Shown: positions 39,145 to 47,922 of the stretch, in pieces
Position numbering within the stretch: the first letter of the stretch is position 1
Layout: each line of letters opens with the position of its first letter
From: Piscinibacter defluvii
GTDB taxonomy: Bacteria; Pseudomonadota; Gammaproteobacteria; Burkholderiales; Burkholderiaceae_C
NCBI RefSeq assembly: GCF_004011805.1
Contig: NZ_RCHJ01000021.1
Coordinates: forward strand, 62,001 to 126,000
Length of the DNA: 64,000 nucleotides
Reading direction: 5' to 3'
Position numbers and translations under genes: made by a program
Notes under the pieces: model-generated
What the model saw: only the letters and a program-made list of their open reading frames with translations
Told to the model about the DNA's origin: nothing
Database searches by the model: none

Positions 39145-40221
39145 TCAGGAGGCCTGCTGTGCGATGCGCCAGCCCATCTCGGCCAGCGGGCGGGCACCGG
39201 CCGCGGCCTGGCGGGCCTGGGCGCTGGCGGCGGTGCCTTCGACCACCCGCTTGGCGATGCCCTGCAGGATGCCGGCCATGCGGAACAGGTTGTAGGCCAT
39301 GTAGAAGTTCCAGTCGGCCATCACGGCGTCGGGGTCGCTGCGCCCGGTGCGTTCGCAGTAGCGGCGCACGTAGGCCTTCTCGTCGGGAATGCCGAGGCTG
39401 CCCAGGTCCGCGTCGCCGATGCCGCGGAACAGGCCGCCCGGGATGTGCCAGGACATGCAGTGGTAGCTGAAGTCGGCCAGCGGGTGGCCGAGCGTCGAGA
39501 GCTCCCAGTCGAGCACCGCCAGGATGCGCGGCTCCTCGGGGTGGAACACCAGGTTGTCGAGCCGGTAGTCGCCGTGCACCACGGCGCGTTCGCGTTCGTC
39601 GCGGGCGCCCGGGGGGATGTGCGCGGGCAGCCAGTCCATCAGCCGGTCCATCGCCTCGATCGGCTCGGTGATCGAGGCGACGTACTGCTTGCTCCAGCGC
39701 CCGATCTGGCGCTCGAAGTAGTTGCCCGGCTTGCCGTAGTCGGCCAGCGCGCCGCTGGTGTCGACCCGGTGCAGCGCGGCGATCACGCGGTTCATCTCGT
39801 CGTAGATCGCGGCGCGCTGGGCGGGTGTCATGCCGGGCAGGGTCTGGTCCCAGAGCACCCGGCCGGCGACGAACTCCATCAGGTAGAAGGCGCGGCCGAT
39901 CACCGATTCGTCCTCGCACAGCAGCAGCATGCGCGGCACCGGCACGCCGGTGCCGTGCAGCGCACTCATCACGCGGTACTCGCGCTCGATCGCGTGCGCC
40001 GAGGGCAGCAGCTTCGCCACCGGGCCGGGCTTGCTGCGCATGACGTAGGTGCGGCCGGGCGTGACGAGCTTGAAGGTCGGGTTGGACTGGCCGCCCTTGA
40101 ACTGCTCGACCGCGAGCGGCCCCTCGAAGCCCGGCAGGTGCTGCGCGAGGTAGCTCGCCAGCGCGCCGGCATCGAAGGCGTGCTGCTCGGAGACGGGCTT
40201 GGTGCCGGAATTGTGGTCCAT
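39145..40221 (-). CDS. Aminoglycoside-phosphotransferase-fold kinase (ACAD10/11 kinase or LvaA-like)
   Basis: The 358-residue protein has the APH kinase fold: FKGGQSNPTFKLVTPG, YVMRSKP (ATP lysine region), VVHGDYRLDNLVFHP (catalytic loop with HGD) and AVLDWELSTLGHPLADFSY (metal-binding D). This wording is that of the kinase part of ACAD10/11, not of antibiotic resistance enzymes. It forms a two-gene unit with the acyl-CoA dehydrogenase downstream. Confidence 0.9.
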   Translation of the reverse strand: MDHNSGTKPVSEQHAFDAGALASYLAQHLPGFEGPLAVEQFKGGQSNPTFKLVTPGRTYVMRSKPGPVAKLLPSAHAIEREYRVMSALHGTGVPVPRMLLLCEDESVIGRAFYLMEFVAGRVLWDQTLPGMTPAQRAAIYDEMNRVIAALHRVDTSGALADYGKPGNYFERQIGRWSKQYVASITEPIEAMDRLMDWLPAHIPPGARDERERAVVHGDYRLDNLVFHPEEPRILAVLDWELSTLGHPLADFSYHCMSWHIPGGLFRGIGDADLGSLGIPDEKAYVRRYCERTGRSDPDAVMADWNFYMAYNLFRMAGILQGIAKRVVEGTAASAQARQAAAGARPLAEMGWRIAQQAS

Positions 40222-40226
40222 CGTCG

Positions 40227-40931
40227 TCAGCGTTCAGCGATCGAGAGCAGCTTGTCCTTGGACAGCACCACCAGCCGGGTCGGCTCGACGCGCACCGCGC
40301 CCTCGCGCTCGAAGCCCTTGAGCTCCTGGTTGACGCGCTGGCGCGAGGCACCGAGCAGCTGGGCCAGATCCTCCTGGGCGAGCTGCAGGCCGATGCGGAT
40401 CTCCTCGTCGCCCTGCGGAATGCCGTAGGCACGCGCCAGCAGCAGCACCTGCTTGGCCAGCCGTGCGGCGAGCGGGCGGGTGTTCAGGTCCTCGATCTGG
40501 TCGAACATCAGGCGCAGGCGGCGGCAGTTCAGGCGCAGCAGCGCGTCGTACAGCTCGACATGGGCCGCCAGCAGGGCCTTGAAGTCGGCGCGCGAGACGA
40601 CCAGCAAGGTGGTCTCGCCATGGGCCGTGGCGTCGTGCGTGCGCGGCAGGCCGTCGAACAGCGCGATGTCGCCGAACCAGGTGCCGGGCTCGACATAGGT
40701 CAGCGTGACCTGCTTGCCCGAGAGCGACACCGAGCCGACCCGCACGGCGCCCTTGGCGACGCCGCACCAGGCTTCGGCCGGCGTGCCGCGCGAGGACAGC
40801 GTGGCGCCGTCCGGGTAGCGCCGCACGCTGGCGCGTTCGAGGATGTCGTGGCGCAGCGGCAGCGAGAGTTTCGAGAACCACGTGCCCGAGTCGATGTTGG
40901 ATCGTTCGTCGATGGTAAGAACGGGCTGCAT
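40227..40931 (-). CDS. Crp/Fnr-family transcriptional regulator
   Basis: The 234-residue regulator has an N-terminal cyclic-nucleotide-binding beta-roll (ATLSSRGTPAEAWCGVAKGAVRV, EPGTWFGDIALFDGLPRTHD) and a C-terminal winged helix (QEDLAQLLGASRQRVNQELKG). It lacks the N-terminal cysteine cluster of FNR. It ends five bases before the kinase gene on the same strand, so it may control this small operon; the ligand is unknown. Confidence 0.93.
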   Translation of the reverse strand: MQPVLTIDERSNIDSGTWFSKLSLPLRHDILERASVRRYPDGATLSSRGTPAEAWCGVAKGAVRVGSVSLSGKQVTLTYVEPGTWFGDIALFDGLPRTHDATAHGETTLLVVSRADFKALLAAHVELYDALLRLNCRRLRLMFDQIEDLNTRPLAARLAKQVLLLARAYGIPQGDEEIRIGLQLAQEDLAQLLGASRQRVNQELKGFEREGAVRVEPTRLVVLSKDKLLSIAER

Positions 40932-41136
40932 CGTGTTCAGTCACCGGCGCGACAGGGGCGCCGGCGCGGCAAGGGCGTGTGCAGAAGGGACCGCCCGCGC
41001 CCACCCGGGCGTGACGGACTGCACAGGAGGCGAAGTGTGAAGGATTGTGTCACGTGCATGGTCCACACTGTCCCCCGCTGCGGGGGCGTGCACAAAGACC
41101 GCCATGCTAGAGTGCCTTCGGAACCTCACGTGACGA

Positions 41137-43134
41137 ATGCGAACTCCCTCCAGACCCGCCCCGATCGTGTTCATCGGGTGCGCACTGCTGTGTGCGGCCG
41201 GCTCGGTGCAGGCGCTCGGGTTCGGCCGGGTGATCAACGTCTCGTCGCTCGGCCAGCCGCTGAACTTTGCCGCTGCCGTCCGGCTCGAGCCTGACGAATC
41301 CCTGCCGCGCGAGTGTGTCTCGGCCGAAGTGCTGGCCGGTGACGTCCGCGTGCCGCCGGGTGCCGTGCGCCTGACCGTGGAGCCGGGCAACGACGCGGGC
41401 GAACGCCTGTTGCGCATCACGACCACCACAGCGATCGAGGAACCGGTGGTCACCGTCACCCTGAGCGCCGGATGCAACGGGCGCCTGACACGCAGCTTCG
41501 TCACGCTGGTCGATCCGCCGGGCGTGAACCTGGCCCAGTCGGGCGGTGTCGCGCCACTGAGCCTGCCGCCACAGCGCGTGGAGTCGCAGGTCGCGCCGGT
41601 GGTCGGTGTCGTCGAGGCGGCCAGCGCGGCCTCCGCACCGCCAGCGGCCGCGCCGGCCACGACGCCGCCACCGCGCGCCGTGGCGGCACGCCCGCCGCGC
41701 GTGCGTGTGGCCGAGGGCAGGCCGGACGCCGGCGAGGCCGCCACGCGCCGTGCCGACGCGCCGGCCCGCCCGCGTCCGCAGCCTCCGGCCGCCACCGTGG
41801 CCCGCCGCAGCGGCCCGCGCCTGCAACTCGATCCCGCCGCCGCGCCGGCCGACCCGCGCCCGGTGCCGCCGGTGCAGACCGCGGCCGTGGTGGCCGACGC
41901 TGCCTCGGCGGTGCTCGCCAGCGTCGGGGCGGTCCAGGCCGCGCAGGCCGCCGCGGCGGCCAGTGCCGCGGAGGCGGCGCAGCGCCGACTGGTGGCGATG
42001 GAGCAGGACCTGGCGCGCCTGCGCGCCGAGTCGCAGGCCACGCAGAAGGCCCTGGCCACGCTGCAGGCCAGCCTCGATCAGGCGCAGTCGGCGCGCTACA
42101 CCAATCCGCTGGTCTATGCGCTCGCGGCACTGTCGGCCTTGCTGGCCGCGGTGGTGGGCCTGCTGTGGTGGCGACAGTCGCGCAGCCGGCCGGCCTCGCA
42201 ATGGTGGCTGGCTCCTGCCGGGGGCACTGCGCCGGCGCCGCGCCGTGCCGAGCGGGCCCCGAGCCCGGCCCCGGACGTCGGCCGCGTCGAGACCCGCCCC
42301 GCCGTGATGGACGACGGTGCGGTGCTGCGCGAGCTGGAGAACCCGGCGACGATGCCGCACCCGACGCTGGTGCCGCCCACGGTGCTGCCGCCAGTGGCGC
42401 CGCCGCCGGCGCCGGTGGCCCTGGCCGACCCGCCGACGCTGCGCCGCGAGCTGTCGGTCGAGGAACTGATCGACCTGGAGCAGCAGGCCGACTTCTTCGT
42501 CGTGCTGGGTCAGGACGATGCGGCCATCGACCTGCTGATGGGCCATGTGCGCAGCAGCGGCGGCGCGAGCCCGCTGCCCTACCTGAAGCTGCTGGAGATC
42601 TACCGCCGGCGCGGCGACCGCGAGGCCTACGAGCGCATCCGCGACCGCTTCAACAACCGCTTCAACACCTACGCCCCCGACTGGGAGCACGACTTGGCAC
42701 AAGGCAAGTCGCTGGAGGACTACCCCGAGGCCATGGCCCAGCTGCAGCGCCTGTGGAGCGACCCGGCCCGCGTGACGCTCTCGCTGGACGCCGCGCTGCT
42801 GCGCGAGGACGAGAACCCGGACACCTTCGACCTGCCGGCCTACCGCGAGCTGCTGTTCCTCTACTCGATCGCCCGCGACCTGGCCGAGCACCCGGGCGTG
42901 GCCGGTGCCGTGGACCTGCTGCTGCCGCTCGACGGCGAGGAGCCCGAGAAGCCGATCGAGAAGCTGACCGCCAGCCGGCTGCTCGGTTTTGCCGCGACCG
43001 ACCAGCTGAACCCCGCGGTCGACCTGGACGTGACGATCGCGCTGCCCGGCGTGGCACCGGCGCGCGACGAGCGCCTGCTCGGCCTGGTCAACGTGCGCCC
43101 GAAGGACGAGGGCGGCGGCGGATCGGCCTGCTGA
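41137..43134 (+). CDS. FimV-like membrane protein
   Basis: The 665-residue protein starts with a signal sequence (VFIGCALLCAAGSVQALGFG) and a FimV-type N-terminal periplasmic domain (GRVINVSSLGQPLNFAAAVRL). A proline/alanine-rich linker (about 150-260) and a coiled coil (MEQDLARLRAESQATQKAL) precede a membrane segment at about 325-345. The C-terminal cytoplasmic part contains TPR-like helices (DAAIDLLMGHVRSSGGASPLPYLKLLEIYRRRG is one unit in outline). FimV-type proteins organise polar type IV pili machinery. The classification is by layout and the SLGQPL motif; a LysM domain is not evident. Confidence 0.7.
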   Translation: MRTPSRPAPIVFIGCALLCAAGSVQALGFGRVINVSSLGQPLNFAAAVRLEPDESLPRECVSAEVLAGDVRVPPGAVRLTVEPGNDAGERLLRITTTTAIEEPVVTVTLSAGCNGRLTRSFVTLVDPPGVNLAQSGGVAPLSLPPQRVESQVAPVVGVVEAASAASAPPAAAPATTPPPRAVAARPPRVRVAEGRPDAGEAATRRADAPARPRPQPPAATVARRSGPRLQLDPAAAPADPRPVPPVQTAAVVADAASAVLASVGAVQAAQAAAAASAAEAAQRRLVAMEQDLARLRAESQATQKALATLQASLDQAQSARYTNPLVYALAALSALLAAVVGLLWWRQSRSRPASQWWLAPAGGTAPAPRRAERAPSPAPDVGRVETRPAVMDDGAVLRELENPATMPHPTLVPPTVLPPVAPPPAPVALADPPTLRRELSVEELIDLEQQADFFVVLGQDDAAIDLLMGHVRSSGGASPLPYLKLLEIYRRRGDREAYERIRDRFNNRFNTYAPDWEHDLAQGKSLEDYPEAMAQLQRLWSDPARVTLSLDAALLREDENPDTFDLPAYRELLFLYSIARDLAEHPGVAGAVDLLLPLDGEEPEKPIEKLTASRLLGFAATDQLNPAVDLDVTIALPGVAPARDERLLGLVNVRPKDEGGGGSAC

Positions 43135-43158
43135 GCGCCCCCAGGGCCGGGCGCTCAG
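43131..43158. terminator. Bidirectional hairpin shared by two convergent genes
   Basis: CTGAGCGCCC (43131-43140) and GGGCGCTCAG (43149-43158) form a perfect 10-bp stem with an eight-base loop. The stem contains the stop codons of both the FimV-like gene and the convergent aminotransferase gene. No T-tract follows, so it may act as a protective or Rho-assisted end. Confidence 0.5.
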
Positions 43159-44324
43159 AGCCGCGCCAGGCGATCCAGCGCGAGCACGAGCGTCTCGTCC
43201 TTCTTGGCGAAGCAGAAGCGCACGATGCGCTGCTCGAAGCCGCCGGCATAGAACGCCGACAGCGGGATCGCCGCGACGCCGAGCTCGGTGGTCAGGCGGC
43301 GGCAGAAGGCCTCCTCGGGCTCGTCGCTGATCGCCCCGTAGTCCACGCACTGGAAGTAGCTGCCCTGGCTGGGCAGCAGCTTGAAGCGGCTGCCCGCCAG
43401 CCCGGCGCGGAACAGGTCGCGCTTGCGCTGGTAGAACGCCGGCAGGTTCAGGTGGTGCGAGGGGTCGGCCATGAAGGCCGCCAGGCCGTGCTGCATCGGC
43501 GTGTTGACCGTGAACACGTTGAACTGGTGCACCTTGCGGAACTCGGCCGTCAACGCCGCAGGCGCTGCGACATAGCCGATCTTCCAGCCGGTCACGTGGT
43601 AGGTCTTGCCGAAGCTCGAGACGATGAAGGCGCGCTGCGCCAGCTCCGGGTGGCGCGCCACGCTCTCGTGACGCGCGCCGTCGTAGACCATGTGCTCGTA
43701 CACCTCGTCGGCGATCAGCAGCACGTCGGTGGGCCGCAGCAGCGCGGCCAGGCGCTGCATGTCCTCGGCCGACCAGACCGTCGCGCTCGGGTTGTGCGGC
43801 GTGTTGACGATGATCGCCCGCGTGCGCGGGTTCAGCGCCGCGGCGATGCGCGCGAAGTCGGGCCGGAACGTGCCCGGCGTCAGCGGCACGTGCACCGCGC
43901 GGCCGCCGGCCAGCTCGATGTTGGGCTCGTAGCTGTCGTAGCAGGGGTCGAGCACGATCACCTCGTCGCCCGGGTGCACCACGGCGAGGATGGCGGTGAT
44001 GATCGCCTGCGTCGCCCCGGCCGTGACGGTGATCTCGCTGCCCGGGTCGTAGCGGCGCCCGTACAGCGCCTCGATCTTGGCGGCGATCGCCTCGCGCAGC
44101 ACCGGCACGCCGGCCATCGGCGGGTACTGGTTCAGGCCGGCGCGCATGGCGTCGTTCACCGCGTCGAGCAGGCGCGGGTCGCAGTCGAAGTCGGGGAAGC
44201 CCTGGCCGAGGTTGACGGCGCCGTGCTGCTGCGCGAGCGCGGACATCACCGTGAAGATGGTCGTCCCGACGCGCGGCAGGCGACTCACGATGGCGGGGGT
44301 GCGGACGGCGGTGTCGCTCATCAT
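43155..44324 (-). CDS. Class I aminotransferase (methionine aminotransferase YbdL-like)
   Basis: The 389-residue PLP enzyme has the lysine motif SSFGKTYHVTGWKIGY, VNLGQGFPDFDCDP, NQYPPMAGVPVLREAIA and NTPHNPSATVWS, which best fits the YbdL/kynurenine aminotransferase-type group that uses methionine and aromatic amino acids. Two in-frame ATGs (44324 and 44321) are possible. It begins two bases after the stop of the CysB-like gene, so the two are coupled. The exact substrate is uncertain. Confidence 0.9.
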   Translation of the reverse strand: MMSDTAVRTPAIVSRLPRVGTTIFTVMSALAQQHGAVNLGQGFPDFDCDPRLLDAVNDAMRAGLNQYPPMAGVPVLREAIAAKIEALYGRRYDPGSEITVTAGATQAIITAILAVVHPGDEVIVLDPCYDSYEPNIELAGGRAVHVPLTPGTFRPDFARIAAALNPRTRAIIVNTPHNPSATVWSAEDMQRLAALLRPTDVLLIADEVYEHMVYDGARHESVARHPELAQRAFIVSSFGKTYHVTGWKIGYVAAPAALTAEFRKVHQFNVFTVNTPMQHGLAAFMADPSHHLNLPAFYQRKRDLFRAGLAGSRFKLLPSQGSYFQCVDYGAISDEPEEAFCRRLTTELGVAAIPLSAFYAGGFEQRIVRFCFAKKDETLVLALDRLARL

Positions 44325-44326
44325 GG

Positions 44327-45274
44327 TCAGAGGGAGTAGTCGGTGGTCTTGGGCCCGGTCATCGCCTGCACCACGAGCGCCCGGCTGAGCCGCTCGGACA
44401 GCATCTCGGCGAAGGCGTACACGAAGCTGCGCAGGTAGGCGCCGCGCTTGAAGGCGATGCGCGTGACGTTGCGCCCGAACAGGTGGCCGACCGGGCGGGA
44501 GACGAGTTCGCCGCCGGGCGGATCGTCGCGCACCGCGATCTCGGCGACGATGCCCACGCCGAGCCCGAGGCGCACGTAGGTCTTGATCACGTCGGCATCG
44601 ATCGCCTCGAGCACGATGTTGGGCTTGAGCCGGCGCGCCGCGAACGCCTGGTCGACCCGCGTGCGGCCGCTGAACGACGGGTGGTAGGAAACCAGCGGCT
44701 GCAGCGCCAGGTCCTCGAGCTCCACCCGTTCGAGCTGCGCCAGCGGGTGCCCGGCCGGCATCACCAGCGCGTGCTGCCATTCGTAGCACGGCAGCGTGAC
44801 CAGCTCCTCGTGCGCATCCAGCGCCTCGGTGGCCAGGCCGACGTCGGCCACCTCCTCGAGCACCCAGCGCGCCACCTGCTCGGGCGAGCCCTGGTGCAGG
44901 CTCACGCTGACCTTGGGGAAGCGCCGCCGCAGCTGCGCGATCGGCTCGGGCAGGAAGTAGCGCGCCTGGCTGTGCGTGGTGGCGATCGAGAGCGTGCCGG
45001 CGTCCTGCTTGGAGAACTCCTCGCCGATGCGCTTGAGGTTGCCGACCTCGCGCATGATCAGCTCGATCGACTTGAGCACCTGCTGGCCCGGCTCGGTGAC
45101 GCGCCGCAGCCGCTTGCCGTGGCGCGCGAAGATGTCCACGCCCAGTTCGTCCTCGAGCTCGAGGATGGCCTTCGAGATGCCCGGCTGCGAGGTGTAGAGC
45201 ACCTTGGCGGTCTCGGTCAGGTTCAGGTTCTGCCGGACGGCCTCTTGCACGAAGCGGAACTGATGCAGGTTCAT
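44327..45274 (-). CDS. cysB: CysB-family LysR regulator
   Basis: The 315-residue regulator begins MNLHQFRFVQEAVRQNLNLT with the CysB-type helix-turn-helix (TAKVLYTSQPGISKAILELE) and the effector motif TTHSQARYFLP. CysB/Cbl proteins control cysteine and sulfonate sulfur genes and sense acetylserine or APS. Its neighbours are a sirohydrochlorin chelatase-like gene (siroheme for sulfite reductase) and a methionine-type aminotransferase, which supports a sulfur role. Confidence 0.93.
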   Translation of the reverse strand: MNLHQFRFVQEAVRQNLNLTETAKVLYTSQPGISKAILELEDELGVDIFARHGKRLRRVTEPGQQVLKSIELIMREVGNLKRIGEEFSKQDAGTLSIATTHSQARYFLPEPIAQLRRRFPKVSVSLHQGSPEQVARWVLEEVADVGLATEALDAHEELVTLPCYEWQHALVMPAGHPLAQLERVELEDLALQPLVSYHPSFSGRTRVDQAFAARRLKPNIVLEAIDADVIKTYVRLGLGVGIVAEIAVRDDPPGGELVSRPVGHLFGRNVTRIAFKRGAYLRSFVYAFAEMLSERLSRALVVQAMTGPKTTDYSL

Positions 45275-45313
45275 ATGTCCGTGCGTTCTTTGGAACGCCC
45301 GGATTATTCCACC

Positions 45314-45682
45314 TCAGTCTGGATTCCCCAGCGCGGCGCGGGCCATCGCGTCGATCACGCTGTCGACCTCGCCGATCGCCGGGCGCAGAAGCCAGGTGCT
45401 GCCGGGGTGTGCCTGGCGCAGCCGGGCGAGCAGTTCGGGCAGGTCCTTGCGCACATGGCCGCCGGCGCCGAGGAACAGCGGCACCACCTCGATCTCGTCG
45501 CAGCCCTGCGCGACCAGCGCATCGCCGGCCTCGGGCAGGGTGGGCGCCATGAACTCGAGGAACGCGAGCCGCACCGGGAGGCCGGGCGCGCGCGCGGCGA
45601 TGCGCTGCACGATGGCCTCGAAGGGCAGGGCCCAGCGCGGGTCGCGCGCGCCGTGGGCGAAGAGCAGCAGGCCACGCTTCAT
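45314..45682 (-). CDS. CbiX/SirB-type sirohydrochlorin chelatase
   Basis: The 122-residue protein is a short single-domain CbiX: LLLFAHGARDPRWALPFEAI contains the metal-site histidine, and VVPLFLGAGGHVRKDLPELL the second. Such proteins insert iron or cobalt into sirohydrochlorin. Its ATG overlaps the stop of lptG (ATGA) and the cysB gene follows 39 bp later, so it links an LPS-export operon to sulfur genes. Confidence 0.9.
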   Translation of the reverse strand: MKRGLLLFAHGARDPRWALPFEAIVQRIAARAPGLPVRLAFLEFMAPTLPEAGDALVAQGCDEIEVVPLFLGAGGHVRKDLPELLARLRQAHPGSTWLLRPAIGEVDSVIDAMARAALGNPD

Positions 45683-46788
45683 CGGTACCTCACCAGCCAG
45701 GAGAACGCCGCCAGCGAGAGCAGCAGGAACAGCGCGCTGGGCGCCGCGGCAACGATCCAGGGCGTCCAGTTGCGCAGCAGGCCGAGGTGGCTGGCCATGT
45801 TGTTCAGCAGCACGAAGGAGATGCCGATCATGATGCCGCCGAACACCTTCAGGCTCACGCCGCCGGCGCGTGCGTGCAGGTAGGCGAAGGGCAGGGCCAG
45901 CGCCACCATCACCAGGCAGGCGAACGGGTAGAGCGCGCGCTTCCAGAACTGGATCTCGTACTGCTGCGCGGCCTGTTCGTTGTCGGCCAGGTGACCGATG
46001 TAGCGGAACAGCTCGACCGTCGACATGGTCTTCAGCGGCAGCACCGCCGCGGCGACCACGCCGGCCGACAGCGAGCTCGGCCAGTCGAGCGAGGGCAGGC
46101 GCTGCTCGCTGGCGAAGGCCGGCGCGGCGGCGTCGCCCGCGCTCCAGCGCGTGACCAGCACGTCCTCGAGCCGCCAGTGTCCCTGGTCGACCTTGGCGCG
46201 TGCCGCGGCCACGCGGCGCAGCAGCCGGCCGTCGGCATCGAACTCGAAGATGCGCACGTCCTGCAGCGTGGCGTCGGCGCGGGTGGCGCCGACGTTGACC
46301 GAGTAGCTGCGCTCGCCCTCGGGCGTGCTGGCATGGTCCTTGAGCCAGGCGCTGCTGCGCCCGACCACCTGGGCCCCTTTGGCACCGGCCTGCAGCCGTG
46401 CCGCCTCGCGCTCGCTGACCGGCGCGAGGTAGTCGCCCACCAGGTAGGTCAGCAGCGCGAAGCCGAGCCCCAGGCTGGCGAGCAGGCGCAGCGCGCGCCC
46501 CGGGCCGAGCCCGCCGGTGCGCAGGATGGTGTACTCGGAGGACTGCGCCAGCCGCGCCAGCGCGTAGATGGTGCCGATCAGCACCGCGATCGGCGCCAGC
46601 TCGTACAGGTGGCCCGGCACCAGCAGCAGCGAGTAGGCGAAGGCGTGCAGCAGCGTGTAGCCGCGCGGGCGCACGTCGCCGAGCTCGTCGACGAAGTCGA
46701 TGAAGAAGAACAGCGACAGGAAGGCGACGGCGACGAACACCACCGCGCCGACGATGTCGCGCTGGAACAGGCGGCGGACCGTCTTCAT
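45679..46788 (-). CDS. lptG: LPS export ABC transporter permease LptG
   Basis: The 369-residue inner-membrane protein has the YjgP/YjgQ layout: two to three N-terminal helices, a periplasmic beta-jellyroll (about 120-260) and C-terminal helices. ELYRYIGHL-like ELFRYIGHLADN and LYPFACLVMVALALPF are conserved. It works with LptF, LptB and LptC to move LPS from the inner membrane. The start overlaps the lptF stop and the stop overlaps the cbiX start. Confidence 0.95.
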   Translation of the reverse strand: MKTVRRLFQRDIVGAVVFVAVAFLSLFFFIDFVDELGDVRPRGYTLLHAFAYSLLLVPGHLYELAPIAVLIGTIYALARLAQSSEYTILRTGGLGPGRALRLLASLGLGFALLTYLVGDYLAPVSEREAARLQAGAKGAQVVGRSSAWLKDHASTPEGERSYSVNVGATRADATLQDVRIFEFDADGRLLRRVAAARAKVDQGHWRLEDVLVTRWSAGDAAAPAFASEQRLPSLDWPSSLSAGVVAAAVLPLKTMSTVELFRYIGHLADNEQAAQQYEIQFWKRALYPFACLVMVALALPFAYLHARAGGVSLKVFGGIMIGISFVLLNNMASHLGLLRNWTPWIVAAAPSALFLLLSLAAFSWLVRYR

Positions 46789-47894
46789 GCCTTGGCCGCC
46801 GGGGTTGCCCGCACCGGCCGGCTCCAGCCGAAGCGCCGCGCTCCCTGCTCGCGCCACCACAGCAGGCCCAGCGCGAGCACGAACGCGCCGCCGTGGAACA
46901 GCAGCAGCGCGCTGCCCAGCGTCAGCTTGCCGGCCGCCACCCAGGCCTGCGACAGGTTGATGAGGTTGTAGTAGACAACGAAGGCCAGCAGCGCGATCAG
47001 CAGGTTCCAGTTGCTGGCGCGGCGCGGGTTGGAGGCCGACAGCGGGATCGCCAGCAGCACCAGGTTCGTGCCGCCGAACAGCAGGCCGAGGCGCCACACC
47101 AGCTCGCCCTGGTTCTTGGGCGCCGGGTCGAACAGCAGTTCGATGCTGCGCTTGGCGCGTGGCGGCAGTTCCTCGATGCTGGACAGGGCGCGCTCGCCGA
47201 CCAGCACGCGGTAGTTCTCGAAGCGCGAGAGCGTCTTCGCGCCGCTGGCCGCGTCGCGCTCGTTGCGCTGGCCGCGGTCGAGCACCAGGAAGCGGTCGTC
47301 GCCGTCGAGCTCGATGCGGCCGCTGCGCGCCGAGGTGACCGACTCGACGCTGCCCGAACTGGTCAGGATGAACACGTTGCGCCCGGTGCGGCCGTCGCCG
47401 GCGTCGCGCTCGATGAAGAACACGCGCTTGCCGTCGCTCGAGCTCTGGAACTGGCCGGGCACGACGCGCGAGAGGTCGGAGCGGCGCTCGAAGCGCTCCT
47501 TCAGCTCGGCCACGCGCTGGTTCATCCAGGGCCAGACGAACAGCGCCAGCAGCCCGATCACCAGCAGCACCGGCCAGGTGGTGCGCAGCACCGGCCGAAC
47601 GAAGCGCGACAGGCCCACGCCGCTGGCGAACCAGATCGTCATCTCGCTGTCGCGGTACATGCGCCCGAGCGTGGCCACCACGGCCACGAACAGCGACAGC
47701 GCCAGCATGGTGGGCAGGTGGGCCAGCGCGGTGTAGCCCAGCAGCAGCACCACGTCCTGCGGGGCGATGCGGCCACCGGCGGCCAGGCCGAGGGTGCGGA
47801 TCAGCATCATCGTCAGCACGATGGTGAGGATCACGACCAGCGTCGCCCCGAAGCTGCGCGCCAGGTCGGCCCGCAGGGAGGAATCGAATAACAT
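46785..47894 (-). CDS. lptF: LPS export ABC transporter permease LptF
   Basis: The 369-residue partner of LptG starts [20 protein letters not shown] and has the same helices-jellyroll-helices layout, with [17 protein letters not shown] and [21 protein letters not shown]. The ATG at 47894 is only 28 bp from the divergent pepA ATG, so the promoters of both genes must lie in each other's coding sequence or overlap. Confidence 0.95.
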   Translation of the reverse strand: MLFDSSLRADLARSFGATLVVILTIVLTMMLIRTLGLAAGGRIAPQDVVLLLGYTALAHLPTMLALSLFVAVVATLGRMYRDSEMTIWFASGVGLSRFVRPVLRTTWPVLLVIGLLALFVWPWMNQRVAELKERFERRSDLSRVVPGQFQSSSDGKRVFFIERDAGDGRTGRNVFILTSSGSVESVTSARSGRIELDGDDRFLVLDRGQRNERDAASGAKTLSRFENYRVLVGERALSSIEELPPRAKRSIELLFDPAPKNQGELVWRLGLLFGGTNLVLLAIPLSASNPRRASNWNLLIALLAFVVYYNLINLSQAWVAAGKLTLGSALLLFHGGAFVLALGLLWWREQGARRFGWSRPVRATPAAKA

Positions 47895-47922
47895 CCGTCG
47901 ATTATCCCGACTGACGACGCCG

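Noticed and set aside
39145-40221. Antibiotic-resistance phosphotransferase
   Set aside because: The APH fold is present, but the wording and the acyl-CoA dehydrogenase partner match the ACAD10/11 or LvaA kinases, not aminoglycoside resistance.
41036-41060. Crp-like site TGTGA...TCAC before the FimV-like gene
   Set aside because: The half-sites are nine bases apart instead of six, so it does not fit the Crp consensus.
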